In this document: positions 23,611 through 36,819 of the stretch, piece by piece | How positions within the stretch are numbered: the first letter of the stretch is position 1 | Layout: the number at the start of each line of letters is the position of its first letter | DNA from: Schistosoma mansoni | Taxonomy: Eukaryota > Platyhelminthes > Trematoda > Strigeidida > Schistosomatidae | Length of the DNA stretch: 64,000 nt | Assembly (NCBI RefSeq): GCF_000237925.1 | Contig: NC_031498.1 | Span: forward strand, 2,216,229 to 2,280,228 | Direction of reading: 5' to 3' | Translations under genes and position numbers: made by a program | The notes under the pieces: model-generated | Databases searched by the model: none | What the model saw: the letters and a program-made list of their open reading frames with translations, nothing else | Told to the model about the DNA's origin: nothing

Positions 23611-26600
23611 TCAAGGTGAACAATGACTCATACATTCAGATTTTGTAACAAATCGATTATCATTTCCACCACATTCATGAAAATAAAATGATGTACAATC
23701 ATTGCTTTCTATATCATAGAAAAAATTTTGTGATGGATTTTTTATTTGACACGATCCAGCATCAGGTGGTTGTTTACACTCGGATGGAACATTTTCAAAT
23801 TCAATATCTAGAGAAGAAATGGTAAAAATGAATTTTTAAAAATGTTAGGCAATAAGTAGTAGGTATCAATGAGCTCTTAATGTAAGTCTGTAATTTATGG
23901 TGATAAAACCAATTTGTTATCTAAATAGAGTCATATATTGATAATATTACATCGTGAATTGATTGGAGATAAACAATTACTGAAATTCAGGAAGCACACA
24001 GTAGCTGTTTCATGACAAAATGATACTTCTCAGAAGTACTCATTCATGACCACACTGGAGATCAAACCCAGAAAGTTCAAGCCTTGGAGAGAACACTTAA
24101 CCTTCAGACCATAATCATAAATGTTCAATCACTAAAATTGCATTATCTCTTACTTATAAAATTGTGTAATACAGGAGTTGAAATGCAAATAGCATCCCTG
24201 TTAACTATGGGAGATCATGGAGTTGAGTAACACTTTTTGATTAGTGAAGCCAAAATCAATAAAGGCAGATTAAGGAAATTCTTACTACTAAACTAATTGA
24301 TCACTCATTGTAAAAAACAAAGTCCTACAAGATTACATTGGTGGATACATTTACTCACTCGTAACATTTCTGACTATGACACTGAATCTCATGGGTCCAG
24401 GTCATATAGGAAGCATTACCTGCTTTTAGTAATGTGGATATCCCTTTTTGATGATAGTCACTGAGCACAAAACCCAAGTTATACATAAGATTTATAGTGA
24501 TTACCATTATTCACTTAAGATACAATCCTCTTATCTACTTACAAATAATAAAGACAGTAAATTGTGGTGTAGTGGAACTTAACTTGAATTTAATTGACTA
24601 GTTCAATTGAGAGAACTCAGTGTGTTATGAAATCAAGATCATATCTCACCATATTGTTTAACGAGAGATTAGATATGATCTGAGTAGTACAAAGTTTACA
24701 TGACAGTTTCACTAAACAGAATGTGAAGTCCCTAAGAGCATTATTTATGTATAACTATATTTTAAGATTCATATTAGACTTCAATGGATTCATTAAATTA
24801 AAATAATAACCCTTTGAAGAAAGTTATAAATTCCATGTTAACTTGTTTTTTCAATGTTTATTTCTTTACAAATACGTTAGAAACTGTTATAAACCAAACC
24901 AATTAAAATAATGCACCAAATACTTTTATGAACTAAAGAAATAAACATCAATATACCTGGCGCCATTCTCGTGTTTCGTTTAGTGACACATACTGGTTGA
25001 TCTGGTGGACATTCAGCTTCCCATGATTTAGAATGTTGTTGTTTGTAAACTTTGCATGATTGATCACCAACAAGTTCACAGGTTGTGATTGATTTTGGGC
25101 ATTTGGCAAACTGAGATCGAAATAAATAAAAAAATATTAAATAAGTAACAAATCTTATTTACATGTAAATATATAATATTGGTAAAATATATTTAAGTAG
25201 TTGGCTAATCTACAAGTATTCTAATTAATTATGAGAAAAAGAGAGTATATTCAACAAAAAGCACATAGCTTTTGTTATTACCGGATGAATAAACTTAAAA
25301 TTGACTTGGTTAGCTGCCAAAGTGTCTTTCAGTTAACTTCAGATTAGTATGTCTTCATAAATGTGGTAGTATCCTCATGGAGGAATAAACAATGTGACTG
25401 ACCGCCACCCGGAAATAATAAGAAAACTATTTTCGTTATTTTTAGTTAATTATAACAAACGCAATTGTTAATGTCATTTATCTTAAAAAGGACTTGTAAT
25501 TTAAAGAAGAAATTACATTTTATAAATGCTACTTTTTAAATGATCAGAATTTTACAGCTGAAAACAAATGGAATTTATACTTCAAGAATGTTATAACTTT
25601 TTAGAACTCTAAGTGATTAGATTTGGATAAGTTTTCGCATTAAATTTTTTATTGGATAGCTGAATCGTATGGTAGTCACACTGTGGTAATTTGAGGTTTT
25701 GAATTTTACCTCATTCAGAATCATGAATAGTCACTTGAATTAGTACTAAATACAAGAAAAAATACCTAATTAATACTCTATTAAATTCACTTAGTATTGT
25801 TTGTTTGAATCTTCCCATTGATGTTTAGGACTGCAGCTAGTCATTCTCTAATTGGCATATGTGCATACTGTGCGTATTGCCTCGATATAGTCTTAATTCA
25901 CAAGCATTGTAAGCAAAGATGGAACATCAACTCTGACATGCAGATAAATCCAGCTGACGAGTCTCAAATAGGACGAAACGCGCGTCAAACTGGATTCCAC
26001 TGATAGCCACTATCCATCTTTGTTTATAATACTCTATTAGTCTCGATTGTTTTGTATTTGATAATATAATGGAATGAAAATGAATTTCGGATTATTTACT
26101 TTCATTCACAAATGTAAAATTTCCTTTTTGAACCCAGTGATTTTATGATGTGAATTATGAAGTGTAGAGTCATCAAATCAAATGAACTTAAGCAGATTGT
26201 ATGGGTAGACCCTATGGTTATAATAAAATCTGTATCAGATAAACTCTAGACGTATTGATTGAACACTTGTTGATTTGTAAAAACGATTATTTATATAACA
26301 GAATAAATAAAGATTGTTGAAAATAATGTACCAGTATACACGAACCCTATTCATTGAACATAAAGAAAATCAACTAGTGTATATTGATTTATTGCAATAA
26401 TTTATGCATAATTTATACTGAAAAAAATTAGTCATTGGTATATCAATTTTCCTATTTAACGTTTGTACGATGGAATGTTTATTGTGTAGGCTAAATAAAC
26501 AAAGTTGTAACAAATTATTTTTATTCTGTTACTGAGGTTTAAGGTTTCATTATTGAATTGTGTTATACAATCTTGTAGATTATATCCATATGAAGTTTAA

Positions 26601-29600
26601 TTATCAGAAAAGATAATGTGGGAATTTGGCAAGAAGAGGTTAGCAGATCATAACAAATTTGCCAAAATAAAGTCTATTTTGGGATATATGGAGATTGTAC
26701 TATTTTCATAGTTGAATTTCACTAGTCAATCTAAGCACTGGCGAGGATTACCATACTAAGAGAAAACGGCTGTCCAGTGCTTTCAAGTTTTAAATATTGG
26801 TCGAGCTCATATTGACACGTGAATTTAACTTTGAAAATAAAGTATATTCGTTTCAACTAGTTCTCTTCAGTGCTTTTGAACAAATTGACCGAATAAGTTA
26901 GAAAAGTTACTGTGTTTAACAGAGCCAAAATGAAATATAGTTGGGATAGAAACAATAATTTGACAATACATCACTTAACTAGAGTCTGTGATAATAAATG
27001 CTAACCTTACAAACATCAGATTGATAACTATGAATAAAGACGAATAAATTATCAGAGTCTATAGTCATACAACAATTAAGATGATACATATGATCTATTC
27101 TCTTGTTTACTAGAAGAGTGGATATAAATGGGTTGATCACCAGAGAATTTATTGGTAGTTTATGGCTAAAAAGTGATTTTAATGATATGTTTATAAATGA
27201 TTGGATAAATCATGACATTTTGTACCGTTTGTGCAGGTTTGGTTTTAGCTTGGTATACCCTGAAAACAAGATGTGAATGATGCCATCATTTTGAAAGTTA
27301 TATCATAAGGTTAACTGAAGTCAAAATATTGTATGATTTAACATACCTCACATAAATTTTGGTTATCTCGAACGCATAATTCTTCGCAAGCTGTGCGGCT
27401 GTAAAATCTATTAGCATTCCCACCATATCCACGATATCCAAACCAGCGACATCTCCCATCATTCGAATCATAGTACCAAGAAGATAATTCATTAGAACCA
27501 ACTCCTCTATCTAAAGGTTGACTACAAGCAATGTGTCTTGGTTGTCCATTTGTAGCTATTTGTCTTATTGCCCAACGAACTGGTGAATGATAAACCGGAC
27601 GTGCTTCTTCTTTCTTCTGTTGATTATCTACATAGATATTCTGCTTAAATTGCACATTTTCCTCCATGGGTTGATCATAATCTCTATTATATGACCATAA
27701 AAACTTAGATGAGTTGATAGCAGCTCCATTTGGTTGGTCCATAGAATATGGAGGATCCATATCCGATGATATTACAACTAGCGAAAGTGTAGAAAAAATT
27801 AGTAAGATGATCACTTAGCAGTCATAAAAAACTGAGAGCGTGACTAAAGCCCTGAAATAAAATTATAGTAGGTGGGTAAAGAGAAAAGATGGTCTTATCC
27901 AGTTATATGATATTAAATGACGGGAAATAAAACACTGAACACTGTTCCTAAGACATGGTTTAAACATACTGGTCTTTATTTTTTTTTTGACAGGTCAAAT
28001 AATAATGATAACAAACATCTACTAAGATAATTATGACCTAGGATTGATTTTTGTGGTCAAAATTAGTTCAGATATATACCTGTTAGTTAAATAATCCGTC
28101 ACTTTTAGTATTCAGGTCATAGATATCATTATTATATTAGACGTAACCATTAAAATGTTTGAATAGGACTTTCTTCTTGAGTCATACATGAAGTCACAGA
28201 AAAACTGATTTACATGATTTACATAAAAATATATAACTATATATTTTTATAGTTTTTGTTTAGGCACAATTTTACGAATAATGGAGATCAAAAATATGTT
28301 ATCGTTTTTGTCTGTATGTTATTATTTATAGTATGATGGTTCACCATAGTATTGCTGTTATAACTTGTGGTCGAGTGGATGTCCTGTTAACGTATGACGT
28401 GATAAGACCGTCAATCAGCGAGCAGCGAATTACCGATTGCAACAGTGACACACGAAACCGTACGAGCAGTCTAGAGTACGTATCGGTCCTGCTTCTGCCT
28501 AGCCCAGCCAGTTAAGTTCAGAACAGCCTCTGTGGTTTGAACCATTATATTTCAAACTTACTGAGTTTATATACCAATCAAACTGACCACATAGTACCAT
28601 AAAATAGAAAATAACATTTGTACAAGATTTAGCCAAATGTGGCTGTGAATAAGGGGAACAGTAATTAGTAGACTGGGTGTAATTCATGAATGGTAAATCG
28701 TATAATAATAGTCTATAGGTCAAAATAAAGCTTACAATAAGGGGGCCACGAGTATGAATAGTTTAGTTGTTTAGCGATTATAGGAAAAATATATGCATAA
28801 TATTGGTTCATAAATAGATCCCAAAGTTACTATTCATCATCCTTATCGGGGCATAACAGTTACTAACGTTAGAGCTTGTTTGTATTTTAAAATATGCTAA
28901 GTAGATTTTTAACTTTTGTGATATGATAAATGTAGTACTAACTTGTGAAGCAGTAGTTTAGTTTATATTTCAAAATTTTTAATTACCCCTGTCGAATAAC
29001 ATGGGATTCCAGTGTTGATAAGAGTGTTTCTATTTACAAATTACAAGCAAAAGCAACTTGGCATTGAAATTCACATATATATTTCCACAAGTCTCACATT
29101 GAGATGTAGATAGATTAATTGAACTGATAGTTTTTAGATAAATTCAAAATACACCCCTTGGATTTTACTACATTAATACAGTTTGTACGTACGAAGATAG
29201 AGACAAACCGATGCAACATAAATTGCTCGATTAATAATAAAAGGAACAATTATATGTGAATAATCATTTAACTACTCAATCTCTTATTCTATACCATTAT
29301 ATTAAAAGTAAAAACATAATTAAATGTTCCCATGTACTTATGTAATAAGTTAAATGAAAGGTTAATTATGTTCCGTGGACAAAATGTTACTCTGATTATA
29401 AGAGCTAATGTTATAGTAGTTATCGGAGAAAATCAGACAAGCTGTTGTATTTTTTAAGAGATTATATGGCTATTCGTAAAGACCATTAGTATAAAACTTA
29501 AATATAATCTCAATCGTAGATGAATGAACAAAGGGTACTTTGAAATATTATTCGTCTTAAAAACAATTCTAACAATAATTTGATAGTGAAATTGTAGCGG

Positions 29601-32600
29601 GAAACATTTTATAGTTGTACGATGTACTAAGTATTAACCATTCAAGTTGTTTAAAAAATAACCTGATTATCTCACTTCGAAAACTGTGACTTTGTTGGGC
29701 CAGTACAACCTAAATTATGGAATTCAATGAATTCAAGGTACCGCACAAAATGAAATCATTTGCTAAGAAATCAATCAATGTCAATAACTGAGTATCCTGT
29801 AAAGTTAGTTATAACTTGTATAGTTCACTAGTTCCGTTACTGATTAAGATGACGTTCCTAATCTCATGTCAATGATCATTTTTCTCAAGAATACAGAAAC
29901 TCCTTGTAAATAAGAGCCAACTACCATTAAACATAGACTCATAGATTTCTACTGGTTACTTCAAATACCTATTATTCCATGATCTATTACTCAACTTAAA
30001 TACTAGAATCAGTCTTAAACGAAGGCAAGAAATCAAACTATATAAATTTCGAATCAATAATATTTGTTAACCCTGTCTTTTGAATGTTTGAAATGTTGAT
30101 AAATTGTTGTTACTTATGCAAATTCCAGATAGTTATGATATTATGTTATTATTTTAATTAGAAAATCCATATGAATCCAACCAAGGTATTGATGAAGAAT
30201 TTCAAAATAGTCATAAGTTTACATGATGAACAAAGTAACTGAGATATTCAATCATTCTTAGTACTTATAGTTGGTAACTATATCTGCTTTGTATAATCAG
30301 GTATTTGAAAATAAACAGATCACACTTACCAGTTTGAAGCTCTACACTCATAACCTTTTGGTATATCAAAAAAAGAAACATCGGTCATCTAATAAATGTG
30401 TTGAATCCAAGTCACCTAAACAAAACATATTCAAAGATGTTTACTGTTCATCAAATTTCATAAAGAGGTATAAAATAAGATGTTGTTCATTCTTTTTCAC
30501 GATACTTTGTTTACGGAATCCTTGAATCTTCATTAAGAAATTAAATACTAATAAGTGATATGTTTGTCAATCAACTTAGAAAATTAATATATATATCTAT
30601 TCACTATTCATTACCTTGATATTTATTCATTTCTTCCGGGAAATCATAATTTGCATCATAAAGGTAGTCCGAATGAATCTGTGGGAAATCATTATCAGTC
30701 TCCATAATTTGTTGTTGATTCCCTCCACCAAATGAATGAGTCTCTCCCTCTGTTTGATTTTGTTGCTCGTGCAAAGGAAAATCTGTTAGTATATCTTCGT
30801 TGACTTCTTTATTCAACTGAGATGGAGTCGACGGGTTAAATGTAGTAGAAAATGACCATTTCGTATAGTTTTCTTTATTAATATCTGAGAATATAGAGTG
30901 TGCAGGCGCTAAATGTGCTCCAGTAATAAAATTTGGTGGGATGTATTCACCAGTTGAGTTCTTGGGAACATGATGAATAGTAGAGAAACCATTCCCATTA
31001 TTAAATATACTACGATTAGCATTACTATTATTCATTGTTTCAATACTGTTTGTACTTGACATAAAACCAGCTGCAGCTGTTAGTACTATTGGTTGGCGTT
31101 TTGTATAAACTTTCTTCACAATTTGTTTACCTTCTAAAACAGCTATAAATGAATTTTTATCGAAACAATTAGCATCTATAGTACATGGATTGGGGCATAA
31201 TAGTTAAATCAATAGAGTACATAACCGTTGTCAAGTAACGTTGTATTATTGCTCTTTAAAACGAATATATTGAAAGAATCAATGTTTAACACAATTACTG
31301 ATTGTCATATCGAACATCAAATAATCGCTGTAGACAACAGCGATTTAAAAGTCTTAGAACTAATTTAATCAATTTTCTGTACATGACGCCAAAACAATCA
31401 ATTTTTCTAAGTACAAACTTGATATTTTAATGGTAAATTTTGCCAGGAGACTAGATTTAGTTTTTGATGGAGTTATTTTAAACTGAAATATACTTTATAT
31501 TTCTATCAAAATCTTGTTTGCATATCTATTTAGTGTCAATAAAGAAATAACTTTATTTATGTATTCAGGTATTTTTCTTAAATGTGAAATTCAATTAATA
31601 TATAAGGGAATTGAGCAAACTATTTTATTTCGAATAACGAATTCAACAAAATCGGCGAGACTATAATTTATTGACGAACCAATCCGATTTACGATAACAG
31701 GTCTTGGATTTCAGTGAGAAATTCTTTATCCATTTGGTTAAATAGCGTCTTGGAATTTTAGCTAATGTCAGTTCGTGATGAAAACTCTAAATCTAATTCC
31801 CAACTATAAGCATCACATGTAAATCACAACCATTATCCTTTACACAGGTTTAATACCCCTATTTAACCCTAGTCAGTTGGTGGACATTCTCAAGGCCACT
31901 TTAGAGTCGCTCAAAGGTCGTCCATATATTATACTCTCACCACAAAATCTAAGATCTTTCATATTAGGAATAATAATAATTTAGTTAGATAAAAACTATA
32001 ACAAACACAGATGAACAAATTGCCCGTACCAACTCAACAAAATAGAATGGAGTTGTTTATAAACATTTTGACATATGAGAGAACGAATTAGAAAAGATTA
32101 TCTCAATAGCTTATTAAAGTAATTGGATTGTGGCTAGCAACGGAATCCAAGAGGGGCGTTTTGTTCTAATTGGGACTCGTCAGCTGGATGTATATGCTTA
32201 TAAAGTTTGTGACCTAAGGCAATATCGAGGCAATCCGTACAGGATGCACATATGCTAACAAGAGACTGATCAATTACAGTCCTAAACAACAATGAGAAGA
32301 TACAACCAAACAATACCAAGTGAATTTATTAAAGTAATTATTTATGCAAGAAAATCCCATAGTTAATATCTTTTGTACTTTTCATGTTTAAACAAAATAT
32401 ATGATTCGGTATTTACCTCGTACATCATTTTATTTAAAATGGGAAAAGAACTACTTTTTTTAAAATTACATTTATTAATAATCAAATGATTAATAGATAG
32501 ATTTTCATTATTCATTAATGACTTCTGTTACAGATTGGTATCATAACAGTATCAGTGAAAATTAAGAAGCGCTAAACCACACTTTTTATCATAACATAGA

Positions 32601-33117
32601 ATTCGTAAACAGTGTTTTATAGAGTACGATCAATGAAGCTGTAAATTTTGGAAATAGGTAATGTTCTTTATAATTCTGTTACACTGATATCAATGAACTG
32701 CTATGTGTGAACGATGAGCCTGTGAGAGAATTTTAATATGGCAACTAACAATTAAACTTATCAAGTCTTGAATTCACTTAGTATTGTTTGTTTTGTTTAA
32801 ATCTTCCCAAAGATGCTTAGGACTGCAACTGGTCGAGTCCCAGAGTGAATATCAACTCTGAGATGCAGATACATCCAGCTGACGAGTCCCGAATAGGACT
32901 AAACGCGCGTCCTTGATTCCCTCTTTGCTTATCAAGTCTTGTTTTTGGTAGTAACTAAGTGATCCATAAGGTATGTATCTTAAAATTAATAGTATGTTGA
33001 ATTATTTTAAATTTTATTCATTTTGTTAGTAAATATTTCGTAGATAAATGTTTTAATAAGTGATTACTTACCATAACTTTCAGTAGATTGAATAAACAAT
33101 AGATGGAGAATGTTCAT
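23611..33117 (-). CDS. Secreted protein with two Kunitz domains, five exons, 451 aa
   Basis: Exons on - are 33117..33072, 31142..30615, 27777..27347, 25110..24957 and 23807..23611 (TGA). Phases are 1, 1, 0, 1. All introns are GT-AG (donors GTAAGT, GTAATG, GTATGT, GTATAT). The start MNILHLLFIQ is a short signal-like segment. Residues 17-275 form a low-complexity Asn/Ser/Gln-rich region. Kunitz 1 spans 276-326 with WYYD, FGYRGYGGNANRF and Cys 276, 301, 322, 326. The positions of the Cys14-Cys38 pair are Gly285 and Tyr309. A six-Cys linker (334-376) follows. Kunitz 2 (397-449) is canonical, with Cys 397, 406, 424, 432, 445, 449 and Gln407 following the second Cys, where a trypsin inhibitor has Lys/Arg. 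Kunitz proteins typically inhibit serine proteases or block channels outside the cell. The Gln suggests non-tryptic specificity. The structure is my assembly; exon 1 is the least certain. Confidence 0.8.
24040..24115 (-). repeat. Degenerate tRNA-like SINE fragment
   Basis: On - the order GGTTAAGTGTTCTC ... GGGTTTGATCTCC resembles pol III A and B boxes of the SINE heads elsewhere in the window. There is no ribozyme. It lies in an intron of the Kunitz gene. Confidence 0.35.
25784..26026 (+). mobile_element. Hammerhead SINE family 1 copy with 13-bp target duplication
   Basis: The 243-base element is flanked by TAATACTCTATTA at 25771..25783 and 26027..26039. It starts with AATTCACTTAGTATTGTTTG and ends CCACTATCCATCTTTGTTTA. 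The tRNA-like middle is deleted. The hammerhead is at 25948..25995. It sits in the Kunitz gene intron between exons 3 and 4, opposite to gene orientation. Confidence 0.85.
25948..25995 (+). ncRNA. Hammerhead ribozyme (SINE family 1)
   Basis: Stem I ATCCAG/CTGGAT, core CTGACGA, stem II GTCTC/GGAC (one mismatch), GAAACGC-GCGTC. Three extra A residues separate the expected cleavage site GTC from stem I. All conserved core bases are present. Confidence 0.75.
26640..26890. repeat. Degenerate SINE family 2 remnant
   Basis: The left part (ATATGGAGATTGTACTATTTTC ATAGTTGAATTTCACTAGTC in two blocks) and the segment AACGGCTGTCCAGTGCTTTC match the arm and post-ribozyme parts of family 2 copies at 36.7 and 62.9 kb. 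The ribozyme core itself is lost. It lies in the Kunitz gene intron. Confidence 0.5.
28356..28599 (-). mobile_element. Solo LTR, same family as 38044..38284
   Basis: On - it shares TATGTGGTC, GGTATATAAAC, CTGGCTGGGCTAGGCAGAA, ACTCTAGACTGCTCGT and the 3' end GTTATAACA with the better-defined LTR at 38 kb. Target duplications are not evident, so ends are approximate. It lies in the Kunitz gene intron between exons 2 and 3. Confidence 0.6.
32125..32325 (-). mobile_element. Hammerhead SINE family 1 copy with 14-bp target duplication
   Basis: Flanks TTATTAAAGTAATT at 32111..32124 and 32326..32339 are identical. On - the element runs from ATTCACTTGGTATTG to GCTAGCCACAATCC (201 bases). The ribozyme (about 32190..32143) has CAAAAC in place of CGAAAC, so it is probably inactive. 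It lies in Kunitz gene intron 1. Confidence 0.85.
32771..32927 (+). mobile_element. Short hammerhead SINE family 1 copy with 14-bp target duplication
   Basis: CTTATCAAGTCTTG occurs at 32757..32770 and 32928..32941. The 157-base element joins the ATTCACTTAGTATTG head directly to the B-box-like TCGAGTCCCAGAG and the ribozyme (32873..32917). GAAAC is changed to TAAAC. It lies in Kunitz gene intron 1. Confidence 0.85.
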
Positions 33118-33264
33118 GATCTAAAAGCATTAAAACCAAATAAAAAAACAGTTATCTGAAATATTTGGAGCAGATTGATAAATCTGAAATATTTGGAGCA
33201 GATTGATATCTTGAATGAAACACAAAAATTACTTATGGTTTTCATCTAATCACCATGGTATATA

Positions 33265-33305
<41 letters not shown>

Positions 33306-34261
33306 CAAATTGCCTTGCAGTATGGAAGACCTCCTTGTTCAGAGAATAATCTAATAGCCAGTCTATTTTAATTACGGTGAGATTTTTGTGAGCATTTCTA
33401 TAATTATTTATGTGGATCAATAAACGAAATGAAATTGATTAACTTAAGCAGTACATTTTTCCTGTTTTACGTAACTTAATCATTTATTAAATAGGAATAA
33501 TATATTTGTAAATTCTCAGCGAATGGATTTGAAGTAAATCCAACGTTTCACTTGGCAATCTGGTCCAAGCTTGGACCAGATTCGCTGAGATTTTACAAAT
33601 ATATTATTCCTATTTAATGTCTTACATCAACTCGACACCCAAATACTGTGAAACTATTCGCTCTTATTTAGACGAAGGTTCATATATCAATCATTTATTG
33701 TTTTTTTTCTGAGTGCTTTGATAAAACTAAAAAATTTATTTACATAACTCTGCATATCTCTACCTAGGGATTTGATTTCACAAAAGAAAAAGAGTATTCA
33801 ATGATATCAGATGCAACAATAATACTAATTATCCATTGTATTTATATACATATATATGGAACTGTTTCACTATCTCTAAAGTAATAATATTTATTGAATT
33901 CACCAAGTAGAAATTGGTATTTCATCTCGATGAATATCCATAGTTCAACTTGGCTAGTCATTTGTTAAAAAATTTCCAGACTTTTAAAATTCTAGCTAAA
34001 ACAATTGGATATTTTGAAATATTTATTAAGAAAATACCTTAAAATGCTCTTCAGATAAATAATCAATAAACTGCTTATTAGAATTGATCAGCATAATTAT
34101 TCCTATAGGCATCATTTTTATTACAAGGTTTCATGGGATTCGGATACGATCACATGAACTATAACCAATACTTCATATAGTTATACTACCAAGTGACTTA
34201 TTCATGAGAACTTTTATTGTATAACTTCATCTGATACAAAATACTAAAATAAATATACTAT
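33118..34261. other. Region upstream of the Kunitz gene: promoter candidate, microsatellite, palindrome
   Basis: It contains a TA dinucleotide tract (about 33259..33302), a 22-base direct repeat near 33160..33207 and the palindrome at 33489..33615 (listed separately). No coding exon is seen. The Kunitz gene promoter should lie here, but no specific element can be named. Confidence 0.4.
33489..33615. repeat. Small palindromic element related to Penelope-type repeats
   Basis: Arms 33489..33524 and 33580..33615 are 36 bases with one mismatch. A perfect 20-base palindrome (CTGGTCCAAGCTTGGACCAG) lies at 33560..33579. The - strand includes CCAAGTGAAACGTTGGAT, the 3' half of the Penelope-type hammerhead seen at 8081..8120. 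The CTGA half was lost at the inversion point. CTCAGCGA at the arm ends is shared with the 7.8 kb palindrome. Confidence 0.6.
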
Positions 34262-34555
34262 ATTGTAAGTGGATATGGATGGTGGCTAGCAGTGAAATTC
34301 AGGATTCGCGTTTCGTCTTATTTGGGAATTGTCAGCTAGATGTACTTACATCCAAGTTGATGTTCACTCCGTGACTTGAACCAAGTACCGCTCGCTTCTA
34401 ACGCCACTACGTTATCCACTTAGCTACTGAGTCTAGATAGCCACTAGCTTGTAATATTTATAATGCTTGTATTTCAAGACAGTTCGTACAGGATGCACAT
34501 ATATACCAATAAGAGACTGATCAATTGAAGTCTCGAACATAGATAGGAAGATGTT
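34262..34555 (-). mobile_element. Hammerhead SINE family 1 copy
   Basis: The - strand carries head remnants (about 34555..34450), a tRNA-like region with GCTAAGTGGATAACG and a B-box-like sequence, then the ribozyme (about 34341..34297) and the tail GCTAGCCACC. The core reads CTGACAATTCCC in place of CTGACGAGTCCC, so stem II and the core are damaged. Confidence 0.7.
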
Positions 34556-36647
34556 CATTTTAAAGATGGAAATATGTTATCTTGCCCATTTTATACAAAG
34601 ATGACACAATTTAACTTTTGTCTCATGATCAAATGTATTTCTTTAACAAATGCAAAAAGTGACATTCATTTGTTTATAAGTGTTACACATAGTTTTATGG
34701 TGAGGTGAAGAAAAATGAACAAAATAATTAAAAAAAATCGTTGTTTTCTAATCTTTTTCAGCTATAGAATAGGTGAAAGTTTGAAGTATAATAAAATGAA
34801 TTGAAAAGTATCATTGTAGGACGAATTAATTTCTGTTTTATATACAACTTATGGTTTCATAAGGCAACTAATCAATAATTTGCATTTATATTGAGATGAT
34901 TCACGTAAGAAGAATTCATGGTATTTGTTTTCTCCTTTATTCTTCTTTAGTGTATCATCATATAAGACAAACATGTATTGATAAATGTTTCTGGTTCTGT
35001 CTTGTATACTTTAGAAATGTAGGAAATATTTATTCTTCTACAGGGTAACTTATTTTAACGATTTTTGATTAACATATACTGTTAGCATTTTAACTTTCAG
35101 CGAAATAATATTGAGGTCAAATGTCTGCAGGATTGGCCAAAATGGTATATATGTTAAGGTAGATAAGCAACTTTAATATGTATGTAAGTTCTAAAACATA
35201 CAAGAAAATAATTTAGGGTTACCAAGTGAGTTCTGAATTTGTCTTCAGTTGAAACAACAGACTTGAAGTAATTAAGAGAAATATTAATAAGTAACGTCAG
35301 TTAAAAAGGACATAATGTTCAGTGATGTAAGATTGTGGATATGATCTTTGAAAACATGTTTTATGTTAAAATAGATCATTATCCATTATTAAAAGTTCAT
35401 TAATTGACTGACCTTATTAATTTGTAATAAAGTACCATTATTACATTTGGCTTCTCAAATAATAAGTCTATACACTCGATATCCAAGGAAATAATTATTG
35501 TGGTAAGGAAAAACAACTTTAGTCTTTAATCAAATGAACTCGACCTTCTGATTAATCTAAGCATATTGATATGAAGTTTTGATATTTTTACATATTTATA
35601 ACTCAATATGTATAATGTATGTTTAGTTTAACTTTTCTTCCTGAGTAACAATAAGCTATTTAGGGTTTAGTTCGTTATTATTCACAATGCAGTACTGATG
35701 TATAACAATATAGGAATTTCTTGTGTTGGATATTTTTAACAAACTCATACCGTAATATCACTGAAATAAGTGAAACTACTGAAGTGGATTATGTATTATA
35801 GTGACAAAATTACAAAAAACGCACGGCATTAAATGATGACAACAGTACATAATTGATTGACTTACTAATGTTACTTGACTTATCTTCATTCTGTGGGATA
35901 AAATTATAGTCGATGTAATTAAAACAAAATTTTACGGAAGCAGAGTCTGAAATTCAAAGATATTTGTATAGCGATTATGAATATAAAATAAGATCAGATC
36001 ACAAAATTAATTTTATACAAATTTTACCACTAGTTAGTAATCGATACATAACTGAATTTCACTGAGAAAGCTTTACCTATTTGGTGGTTGGACATAGTTG
36101 AAATGTAACCCTTGACCTAAGTTTAGTGCTAGTTGGTTCTCATCATTTATAAATTGTTAAAAAGCAAAGCTCCAAAGTTCGTTAGTTTTTAAACCTAAGA
36201 TAGTAACTCATTGAATACTGCCTGTGCTTGCAAATTTTATAACTGAACAAACCCATAAGCTTTTTCAGTGTTGAAAAATCTTGATATTTATCATTAATTA
36301 CGTATTATTTTTGTTGGCAAGATATTCGAGCTAGAGGCTTATAGGAAACACATAGATTCATCGATTTCAAATCGGTCATGTGCATTTTACAGTAGCATAA
36401 TAGGAAGTAACATCCTCTGGTGTTTGATTTACCATACTCTAACAATAACGCTGGTAAAATATTATTAACATTTTATCAACTGGATAACTTACATGAATAT
36501 AATGTCAAGTCGAAAAACTAGAACTCAAAAAAGTTTACTCAAGTTCATAACCCTAAATTCTATGGAAGATGGTTACCTCGAGCAGTTTAAAAGATAAAAT
36601 TTGTATGCATCAATGGAACATGTTTTACAAAATATCAACAATATATA
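34556..36647. other. AT-rich stretch, nothing recognised
   Basis: About 2.1 kb without supported coding exons, recognisable repeats or RNA genes. Confidence 0.4.
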
Positions 36648-36702
36648 ATTATAGTTGAAAGCATGAGTCAATTGAAGCTAGACCTCCATCGAAAACCTGG
36701 AA

Positions 36703-36748
36703 ACATTGGACGGCCGTTTCGTCCCATTATGGGACTCCTCAGCAGTGC
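36703..36748 (-). ncRNA. Hammerhead ribozyme (SINE family 2), left arm
   Basis: On -: GCACTG, CTGAGGA, GTCCCA-TAAT-GGGAC, GAAACGG-CCGTC, CAATGT. The core is complete, stems II and III are perfect, and stem I has one mismatch. Confidence 0.8.
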
Positions 36749-36819
36749 GCATCCACGAACCCGCTCTCGCGAGATTCAAACCCAGGATCTACCAGTCTCA
36801 AGCCGAAGCCCTTAACCGA

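Noticed and set aside
25818-26003. Open frames with similar peptides (GICAYCAYCLDI-like) at 25818..26003, 32134..32319, 42994..43209 and 51664..51933
   Set aside because: They lie within SINE family 1 copies and share sequence only because the repeats do. They have start and stop codons at differing places.
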